From Acetobacteraceae bacterium (lineage in GTDB: Bacteria > Pseudomonadota > Alphaproteobacteria > Acetobacterales > Acetobacteraceae): DNA of 64,000 nucleotides. Location of the stretch: NCBI GenBank assembly GCA_024280945.1, contig JAMXLO010000029.1, positions 1 to 64,000 on the forward strand, read 5' to 3'. Under the pieces are notes generated by a model. It saw only the letters and a list, made by a program, of their open reading frames with translations. It was not told where the DNA came from and ran no database searches. The translations under genes and the position numbers were made by a program. Within the stretch, counting starts at the first letter, position 1. The number at the start of each line of letters is the position of its first letter. Positions 1-6,018 of the stretch are shown here, piece after piece.

Positions 1-128
1 AGCCGCAGGTGTTCATGCCGTATATCGGCGGCGTCGGCACCTACCGCGACATCTGCAACGAGATTGCGGCCGACGGGTACCGCGGCTTCGCGCTGTCCGC
101 GCGCTTGCAGACGCTGGCAGCGGAGTAA
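1..128 (+). CDS. C-terminal end of a flavin-dependent monooxygenase (Baeyer-Villiger type), partial
   Basis: An open frame runs in from the left edge (first full codon at base 3) and stops with TAA at 126-128, giving about 41 residues. The visible tail contains FMPYIGGVGTYRDIC followed by GYRGFAL, which resembles the end of cyclohexanone-monooxygenase-like FAD/NADPH proteins, where a Y-GG-YR stretch precedes a GY-GF motif close to the C-terminus. The flavin and NADPH binding motifs lie outside the window, so the family call rests on this short tail alone. No terminator-like hairpin was recognised directly after the stop. Confidence 0.5.
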   Translation, partial: PQVFMPYIGGVGTYRDICNEIAADGYRGFALSARLQTLAAE

Positions 129-677
129 TAGAGCTGGAGCGGTGAGTCGGATACAGAGAGAAGGGCAGGAGACGGAGATGGTGGCTTTGGATTGGGCTAT
201 AAGGGAGGAGCCGGCCCCGCTCTCCACCTGACTCACGGCCTCGAAAGAGTATGTGGCGGCGAGATCCCCACACTAACGATTGACTAGTTACTTCTTTTCC
301 TCAAGCGCGGCATCAATGGAGTTTACCACCACGTCAGCGCTTAACACCTCAAGCGATACCCGGGCGAGCTTGGTGCCTCGCTATAACGAGCAGAGTGTGC
401 TTGGCTTTGAGGGTTGGGAGCGCGTAAGAGGCAGTTAACGAGCAAACGCCTGAGCTACAAACAACGCGGTCGCGAACAAGGCGAAGAAGTCCACGTCTAA
501 TCGTCTACCGACGCTTTAACGGAAGCGGCGTGGCGACAACGCTTCGGGTTGGCCGGCAACTCCCGGCAGATGATTTTGCCTTTTGGGATCCTTCTTCGGA
601 TTCGTGCGCGATTGCGTGTTGGTCACCTCACGGCGCATCGCCTGCTCGCGACGGGTGCGGGTTCTTCGTTGTCATTG
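129..677. other. 549-bp stretch without a supported gene
   Basis: No open frame here has a credible protein signature or ribosome binding site. Composition shifts from GC-rich to visibly more AT-rich at about 280, which continues into the HEPN/DUF262 pair and may mark the edge of an acquired segment. A short minus-strand frame ending at 290 reads like a protein tail but has no start within a useful distance. I see no tRNA, direct repeat or integrase remnant that would define the boundary. Confidence 0.5.
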
Positions 678-1322
678 CTATCTCCTCTTCTGGCGTGGAC
701 TATCGGCACAAAATTCCTCGAAAACGTCGACGAGAGACAGACAAATCACTTTCATCTGGTCGATTACGTGATCGACGTCACTTACGGTATAACGACGGCC
801 GACCTCGAAGGCCGTTTCTCCACCATGCGCTATTTGGTTTCGGTTACCAACCACCTCATCAATCCTAGTTAGGTGTTGTGGTAAGACAGGAAGCGAGGTG
901 ATACCGAACACTTCAAGGATCATATAAAGATGGGACCGCCGATAATGGTTTCCATCAGTTGGCGGCCCCGCATTATTGGGTAGTGATATTACCTCGTCGG
1001 AAAACGCTCGGTTAAGAACGTTTAATCTCGCGCGCCATATGTTGCGGCGTCCAGAATCCCTAAGCGAGTGGAACTCAGAATCGAGATACAGCGCAAGCAA
1101 TGAGTGTGAAATCTCCTTCATCTTGTGCTTATGAGCATTAATGGAATCAATACTGATCCGCACGACGCCGTTCACCGCGTGCTCATAGGCCGCGTATACT
1201 TGAACGAACACGAGCCCTCGTGCTGTTGCGCCATTATCCCCGTCAAGCCCACCTGTGACGGCAAAAAATGACTCCATCGCGAGAAATCTCGCACCAATAT
1301 CACTCCTTAACGGGGCAAACAT
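678..1322 (-). CDS. HEPN-domain protein (MAE_28990/MAE_18760-like), putative RNase/toxin
   Basis: The product is 214 aa, alpha-helical and soluble, with no signal peptide. Its key feature is RNQIAHG at about residues 161-167, an R-x4-H motif that forms the RNase active site in HEPN proteins of toxin and defence systems. The ATG at 1320-1322 lies 23 bp inside the end of the upstream DUF262 gene, so the two are almost certainly translated together. The ribosome binding site is weak, consistent with translational coupling. Pairing of this HEPN type with DUF262 proteins is a known association in defence islands. RNase activity and a toxin role are inferred from the motif and neighbour. Codon use and base composition are less GC-rich than in most of the window. 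Confidence 0.75.
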   Translation of the reverse strand: MFAPLRSDIGARFLAMESFFAVTGGLDGDNGATARGLVFVQVYAAYEHAVNGVVRISIDSINAHKHKMKEISHSLLALYLDSEFHSLRDSGRRNIWRARLNVLNRAFSDEVISLPNNAGPPTDGNHYRRSHLYMILEVFGITSLPVLPQHLTRIDEVVGNRNQIAHGGETAFEVGRRYTVSDVDHVIDQMKVICLSLVDVFEEFCADSPRQKRR

Positions 1323-2379
1323 CCGGGATACCCAAGAACCTGTCTCGGCAGTATTCGATTCTGCCCCGGACCCTTCGCCGATCGTTTGTAGCTCCTGTCG
1401 TATACGACCGCAGTTCGTCAGTCCCCATCCACTTCGTGAGGTTATCCGTCACCAAGTTTCCTCTTTCTCTTATCGCTAACGCCGCACCAACTGCAATCCC
1501 TTCATAGAGATTGAGAGACGTCGTGCCTTTGCGGTGAGGTCGCATGACGCCATCAGGAAAAGCCTTGGCTAACTGCCGAAAAACTTTACGGAACTCTGGC
1601 TCCAGATGCTCGTAGTCGAACTTCTTGCTGGCATCTTCCATGTACTTATTTAGAAACTCCGTAACGCTGTGATCAAAGCATTGGTATCTCTCAAGAAAGG
1701 CAAAGAAGCGCAGAACGCATTCCTCAGCAGTCCCATCGCCGCGCTGCTTCTCAGTTAGTTTTACGACAACATTGAATTCAGGAGTGTCCCGGAGTTCGTC
1801 TAGTTTGTTGGCAAATCTCCCATGGTAGACAGCGGAGCGTATTTCCTGCGCCGAGAGTATGATGCCCCCCGTGTTGAGGCGCTCAAAAAGGTCAATCCGT
1901 ACAACCGGGCTACTCTTGTCATTGAGCGTAACCACCTTTAAGGGGCGTGTCCGTAGATGTTGCTGTATATGCGGTGGAAGGTCGTCGAAGGAAAATCCAT
2001 TAAACGCAGATAACTTCTTGAGGTCCGTTAAAACCAATTCCCCTCCAAGGTCGAGCTTTTCTCGGAGAGCGTGTTTCCCCATGAATTTTGCCACAGTGCA
2101 TAGGCGCTGCAGTCCATCAACCACTTCCCAAGTATTGTCGGCGTTGGTCGCCATGAACAGATTTGGGACCGGGATACCTAGCGCTAATGACTCAATGAGT
2201 TCAGAGCAGCGGTCGTCCTTCCAGCGAAACTGGCGCTGGTAGATTGGGGCGATTAAAATCTGCCCCTCTTCCAACATGGTCACGAGTTGCTGGAGCTGGA
2301 TGTCAAACGTATCGAAATCTACCGTTCGGCGCTGCTCGCTCAATTGCTGCGACAATGTGGCCGAGTTGCCTGAAGTCAT
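1300..2379 (-). CDS. DUF262 (ParB/Srx-like) protein, putative defence NTPase/nuclease component
   Basis: This 359-aa protein begins with the DUF262 core: IYQRQFRW near residues 46-53 and VDGLQRL near 87-93, a variant of the DGQQR motif (Leu for the first Gln). DUF262 is the N-terminal domain of GmrSD-type restriction enzymes and related defence proteins; here it stands alone, without the DUF1524 HNH domain of GmrD. I chose the ATG at 2377-2379 because AAGGG lies 8 bases upstream; an ATG at 2422-2424 and a GTG at 2467-2469 in the same frame are alternatives. It overlaps the HEPN gene by 23 bp, suggesting a two-gene operon in which the partners control each other. Function is inferred from family and context. 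Confidence 0.8.
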   Translation of the reverse strand: MTSGNSATLSQQLSEQRRTVDFDTFDIQLQQLVTMLEEGQILIAPIYQRQFRWKDDRCSELIESLALGIPVPNLFMATNADNTWEVVDGLQRLCTVAKFMGKHALREKLDLGGELVLTDLKKLSAFNGFSFDDLPPHIQQHLRTRPLKVVTLNDKSSPVVRIDLFERLNTGGIILSAQEIRSAVYHGRFANKLDELRDTPEFNVVVKLTEKQRGDGTAEECVLRFFAFLERYQCFDHSVTEFLNKYMEDASKKFDYEHLEPEFRKVFRQLAKAFPDGVMRPHRKGTTSLNLYEGIAVGAALAIRERGNLVTDNLTKWMGTDELRSYTTGATNDRRRVRGRIEYCRDRFLGIPDVCPVKE

Positions 2380-2545
2380 ACGACTAACCCTTGTGTGCCT
2401 GCCCTTGAGTTGCGGGAGAGGCATTATGGAGATGTCTCCCGAATCGGCACTTGGCAGAGTACGGCTCACTCGTATGTTCGATCAAGGTAGTAATCCGCGC
2501 GAGGGAAGGGAGAATTCTGGCCAGCTACACCCTGCAGTGGGTTAA

Positions 2546-2741
2546 GCGGTCGATTTTGCGGTTGGCGGAACAGCCACTTGTTGCCAGCATCACGATCTCG
2601 TCGTTGTAGCTGCCGGCGGAGGCAATATTCGGGTCCTGATCGCTGTTCTGCGCGGTGACACAGTTGGAGAAGCACCGCGCCGTCGTGCCCGCCAGACCGG
2701 TTACGATGTTGGTCACGTGGTGGATGGCCCGCGGACGCCGG
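2546..2741 (-). pseudogene. Decayed duplicate of the C-terminal half of a SnoaL-like gene
   Basis: About 195 bp align by eye, at roughly three quarters identity, with the 3' part of the intact SnoaL-like gene (about 3781-3976). In one minus frame the sequence keeps RPRAIHHVTNIV, CFSN and NSDQDP, then loses the frame before GNKWLFR (readable only in another frame) and regains it at NRKIDR. Two compensating frameshifts are therefore present, and the N-terminal half is absent. It cannot make a complete domain and is best read as a remnant of a tandem duplication now separated by the gene at 2960-3685. Confidence 0.7.
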
Positions 2742-2959
2742 CCGCTGCCGCGCCTGCCGGCAGCCAGCGCCGACCCTGACACTTGGGGCTGGCATTGTCG
2801 GTCAGTGGAAGAAAGCCAATTAGACCGGCGGCATATGCGAGAAATCGCTTGCCATCAGCGCCTCGTCTTGTTAGTCATACTATCGTGATTTGTGAGAAGA
2901 CCACCATCCCCCGTCCTGACCTCCCGTCCGATCCGCAACGGGATCGGCCCAGCGGCAGC

Positions 2960-3685
2960 ATGCCGGAGCGCACCGCCGCGCTCTTCCGCGTCGTTCGCAT
3001 CCTGCTCCGCTACGGCCGTCATCTCGCCGAAACCGTCAAGGACCGTGCCGTGGCACCCGGTTTCGCCCACATCGCGGCGTGCTTCGGCACCGCCAGCCTC
3101 CCGGTCATCCTCGCCCACCTGCATCGCGGCATCCTGCGCGCCGTCGCCCTTGAGCGTGTCCTCCTCGCGCGCGCCGCAAGTGGCCGGGATCTGAACTTCA
3201 CCGCGCCCCGCATCCGTACGACCGCCAGACCACCCGCGTCGGCCGGGCCAAGCGCAGACTGCAAAACTGGGGCACCCGCTTCACACATGTCCGTGCCGCG
3301 CCCGGCGCGCAGCCTGCCAGGCTGCGACCATCCGGCCGGTTTCCATACCCCCACATTGGAGCAACTCGAGGCGCAGGTGCGCCGCCGCCCTCTCGGCCGC
3401 ACCATCGTCGATATCTGCCTCGATCTCGCCGTCGTGCCGGGCTTCTGCACCGGCGCATTCTGGAACGAGTTGTTCGACCTCACGCGCTGCTACGGCGGCA
3501 GCATTGCCACCATGGTGCAAGAGAGATGGCGTCGCGAGCAGGCGTTCCACCGGGAGCAGGACATGCATCCAACGCACGACCGGCTCTGGCTTGACCAGCG
3601 ACGCGAAGCGATCCGCCAGACACTGGGATTCTTTATCGGTGAGGAGCCGGCCGCTCCTGCCGCGCAGGGCACCGGCCCGCCCTAG
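2960..3685 (+). CDS. Uncharacterised protein
   Basis: I do not recognise the family. The frame is open from about 2783, but the first part reads like non-coding sequence and the ATG at 2960 (MPERTAALF) is the most credible start. GTG at 2885 is possible, and no convincing ribosome binding site is seen for either. The product is about 241 aa. An amphipathic helical N-terminal part (about residues 5-75, FRVVRILLRYGRHLAE onward) is followed by a proline/alanine-rich middle and a helical C-terminal part (about 120-225) with LEQLEAQVRRRPLGRTIVDIC and an Arg/Glu-rich end. No catalytic motif, signal peptide or membrane segment is clear. It lies between two copies of a SnoaL-like sequence. Confidence 0.5.
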   Translation: MPERTAALFRVVRILLRYGRHLAETVKDRAVAPGFAHIAACFGTASLPVILAHLHRGILRAVALERVLLARAASGRDLNFTAPRIRTTARPPASAGPSADCKTGAPASHMSVPRPARSLPGCDHPAGFHTPTLEQLEAQVRRRPLGRTIVDICLDLAVVPGFCTGAFWNELFDLTRCYGGSIATMVQERWRREQAFHREQDMHPTHDRLWLDQRREAIRQTLGFFIGEEPAAPAAQGTGPP

Positions 3686-3725
3686 CGCGATGACCGGAGG
3701 CGGAATCGTCGGAGGTCTGAACATG

Positions 3726-3751
3726 TGGCCGGACTCGTCCCGGCCATCACG
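3726..3751. repeat. Dispersed palindromic repeat, copy 1
   Basis: TGGCCGGACTCGTCCCGGCC and the following bases form an imperfect palindrome. It differs at two of 23 positions from the arm of the larger inverted repeat at 11292-11370. It sits between the ends of two convergent genes (3685 and 3766), a typical place for intergenic palindromic elements, and may also act as a bidirectional transcription stop. Confidence 0.6.
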
Positions 3752-3765
3752 CGCTCAAACAAACA

Positions 3766-4164
3766 TCAGTCGTGGATGAAGCGGTCGATCTTGCGGTAGC
3801 GGAACAGCCATTTGTCGCCTTGCCTGACGATGTCATCGCTGTAGCTGCCGGCTGAGCCGATCTTCGGCCCCTGATCGCTGTTCTGCACGGTGACCCAGTT
3901 GGAAAAACACTTGGCGCTCGCGCCCTCCAGCTTGATCACGATATTGGTCACGTGATGGATAGCACGCGGACGCGGCCCATCACCGCGAATGCGGCGAACC
4001 AGCGCCTCGATACCCGCGTGACCGGTGCCCTTGCCGAAGGCAGTGTCCCAGGTGCCATCGTCGGTGAACAGCGCCGCCATGTCGGCAAAGCGGTCGTTGT
4101 CCAGTCGGAAACAGTACTCGGCCATCAGCTCGCGGATCGCATCCTTCTCCACCAACTCGCTCAT
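3766..4164 (-). CDS. SnoaL-like / NTF2-fold protein
   Basis: This 132-aa protein has the standard length and layout of SnoaL-like (NTF2-fold) proteins: an N-terminal helix pair (IRELMAEYCFRLDNDRFAD), the FTDDGTWD strand, an IHHVTNIV strand in the middle and a C-terminal WLFRYRKIDR strand. The family includes polyketide cyclases, dehydratases and isomerases of ring compounds; which activity applies here cannot be read from the sequence. The start at 4162-4164 is fixed by GGAGG five bases upstream. The gene is divergent from the acyl-CoA dehydrogenase-like gene with only 11 bp between start codons. A damaged partial copy lies at 2546-2741. Confidence 0.85.
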   Translation of the reverse strand: MSELVEKDAIRELMAEYCFRLDNDRFADMAALFTDDGTWDTAFGKGTGHAGIEALVRRIRGDGPRPRAIHHVTNIVIKLEGASAKCFSNWVTVQNSDQGPKIGSAGSYSDDIVRQGDKWLFRYRKIDRFIHD

Positions 4165-4175
4165 GCTATCCTCCC

Positions 4176-5099
4176 GTGATGTCGTATGCCGCGATTGCAC
4201 GCGAGAAAGCCGAGCTTGTCGAGCGTACCGGATTGCTGGGAGAGGGAGACGCCGCCCGCCAGGTCGTGGCCCGCTTCTTCCTGGAAGGCTTCGGCACATC
4301 CGAGCAGCGCGAGCGCTGGCTGCCGTGCCTTGCCGCTGTGGCGATCTCCGAGCCACGGGTCGGCGCGCATCCGAAGCTGCTGAATACACGAGCGGAGCAA
4401 GTCGCCAATGGCTACCGCATCTTCGGCGAAAAAGCCTGGGTGACCAATGGACCGCTCGCCGATGTCTTCATCGTGCTGGCGATCACTGCAATCGAGGCCG
4501 GTCGCAAACGATACAGTGCTTTTCTTGTGCCACGTGACACACCATGCCTGGCGATCGATGAAGCGCCACAGTATCGCGCGCTGATGCCGTCGCGGCATTG
4601 CGGCCTGAAACTGGACGGCTGCCATGTGGCGCATTCTGCGCTGCTGGGTGGCGCCGCAACGGCATACGAGACCATGGCGCTGCCATTCCGCGATGTGGAG
4701 GATGCGGTCGGCACCTTCGGCCTGCTCGGTGCGTTCCGCTTCGTGCTGAAGCGATTGGCGCAAGGGGCATCGGATGATGCAGCGACGCTTTCGCTTGGGA
4801 AACTGGTTGCGCTGGTCGCCGTCTTCGCGGAAGGTGCGACGGCCGTCATCGCGGCACTGGATCTCGGCGAACTGCCGCGTGCTGTGAATACGCTGGTCGG
4901 ATTGCGTGTGCTGGCCGCCGACATGGTGCGACATGCCCGTGAGCATTGTGATGCATATGGGCTGATCGGCGATGCAGCGATCGGTCGCGTGCTGGGTGAC
5001 CTCGATACGTCGCTTTCGGTTGCGCGCGGGCCGCGTCAGGCGCGACAGATGCGCCTGGGCGCCGGGTTGATCACTGATCATCGTTCACTGCGGGGATAG
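4176..5099 (+). CDS. Shortened acyl-CoA dehydrogenase-like protein
   Basis: The product is 307 aa against about 380 for the family. It starts inside what should be the N-terminal helical domain. GTSEQRERWLPCL, AISEPRVGAH (FAD/substrate region, normally ALTEPxAGSD) and NGYRIFGEKAWVTNG are clear dehydrogenase motifs. Near the C-terminus, where acyl-CoA dehydrogenases carry YEGTSEIQ with the catalytic Glu, it reads SVARGPRQ, so the base appears to be missing. No ribosome binding site precedes either GTG 4176 or ATG 4179, and only 11 bp separate it from the divergent SnoaL gene, so it may be a 5'-truncated gene. Its 3' end overlaps the convergent lipoprotein gene by 22 bp. It may be inactive or have another role. 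Confidence 0.65.
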   Translation: MMSYAAIAREKAELVERTGLLGEGDAARQVVARFFLEGFGTSEQRERWLPCLAAVAISEPRVGAHPKLLNTRAEQVANGYRIFGEKAWVTNGPLADVFIVLAITAIEAGRKRYSAFLVPRDTPCLAIDEAPQYRALMPSRHCGLKLDGCHVAHSALLGGAATAYETMALPFRDVEDAVGTFGLLGAFRFVLKRLAQGASDDAATLSLGKLVALVAVFAEGATAVIAALDLGELPRAVNTLVGLRVLAADMVRHAREHCDAYGLIGDAAIGRVLGDLDTSLSVARGPRQARQMRLGAGLITDHRSLRG

Positions 5100-5347
5100 C
5101 TGCCGGATCCGCTACTGTACATGCTCTTCTTCGGGCCGGAGGCGGTCAGTGCCCCGGCAACTGCTCCGCCCACGGCGCCGACCCCTCCGCCTATCAATGC
5201 TCCCTTACCGCCTCCGGCCACCGCGCCCACGACGGCCCCGCCAGCCCCGCCCAATAATCCGCCAGCGGCGGCACGCGGCCCAGGCTGATGAGGATTTGCG
5301 CATCCGGTGACGAGAGCGATACTCGCAATGATCAGGCAGCGCTTCAT
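5078..5347 (-). CDS. Small glycine-zipper lipoprotein
   Basis: An 89-aa protein starts MKRCLIIASIALVTGC: a short basic n-region, a hydrophobic core and a V-T-G-C lipobox, so it should be lipidated at Cys16 and anchored in the envelope. After the Cys comes a glycine-zipper segment (GGLLGGAGGAVVGAV and GALIGGGVGAVGGAVAG), as in outer-membrane lipoproteins of the SlyB/YMGG type. The ATG at 5345-5347 is preferred over an upstream extension because it starts the signal peptide and has GAGG upstream. Its last codons overlap the end of the convergent dehydrogenase-like gene. Confidence 0.8.
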   Translation of the reverse strand: MKRCLIIASIALVTGCANPHQPGPRAAAGGLLGGAGGAVVGAVAGGGKGALIGGGVGAVGGAVAGALTASGPKKSMYSSGSGSYPRSER

Positions 5348-5550
5348 GTTGGCCTCGGTCCTCCCAATTGCGTCGCGCTTGGAACGGCACCGGATGGCCT
5401 CGGTTGCTGAACTCAAAAATGATGGTTGCTGGACCGGCTACGTTCAGTGGTTACGTGACGTCGCGTCTCAATCGCCGATTGCAACGCCGCTGTTCTGAAA
5501 CTAACCTTGCTCCGCCTTCTCGCTGAGCCCAAACAAACGGAGGAAACATC

Positions 5551-6015
5551 ATGAATATCGGTCGCCGTCATCTGACCGGGCACCTGCCAGGCGTCGCGGT
5601 GGTCGCGGTCGGTCTGCTGGGAGCAAGCGCGGCTCACGCCGTATCGGCCGATGAAGAAACCGTCGCGAAGCGTCTCGAAGCATTCCGGGCCGCGCAGTTC
5701 GCACACGACGCAAAAGCGCTGAACGCCCTATGCTCGGATGAATTGAGCTACAGCCACTCCGATGCGCATGTCGAAGACAAGGCTACATTCGTCAAGAACG
5801 CTACCGCCGACAAGACAAAGTTTCTGTCGCTGGAATACAAGGACCCATGGATTCGCGTGGTCGGTGACACCGCGATTGTCCGGTTTCACTGGGTAGCGGA
5901 GAGTGAGACAATCGCCGACGGCAAGAAGAACTCGACCAACCTCCACATCCTGATGATTTGGCAGAAGCAAGCCGGGGACTGGAAACTTCTGGCACGCGCC
6001 GCAACGAAACTCTGA
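5551..6015 (+). CDS. Exported NTF2-like (DUF4440-type) protein
   Basis: A 154-aa protein with a signal peptide (basic MNIGRRH, hydrophobic core to about residue 25, likely cleavage after AHA near residue 30), so it is probably periplasmic. The mature part has the DUF4440/SnoaL layout: an N-terminal helix with FRAAQFAHDAKALNAL, a LCSDELSYSHSD strand, DTAIVRFHWVAES, and a closing ILMIWQKQAGDWKLLAR hairpin. Such proteins are often small-ligand-binding or steroid-isomerase-like; the ligand is unknown. A strong GGAGG ribosome binding site precedes the ATG. The stop codon lies 3 bp from the stop of convergent pepN. Confidence 0.8.
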   Translation: MNIGRRHLTGHLPGVAVVAVGLLGASAAHAVSADEETVAKRLEAFRAAQFAHDAKALNALCSDELSYSHSDAHVEDKATFVKNATADKTKFLSLEYKDPWIRVVGDTAIVRFHWVAESETIADGKKNSTNLHILMIWQKQAGDWKLLARAATKL

Positions 6016-6018
6016 CTG

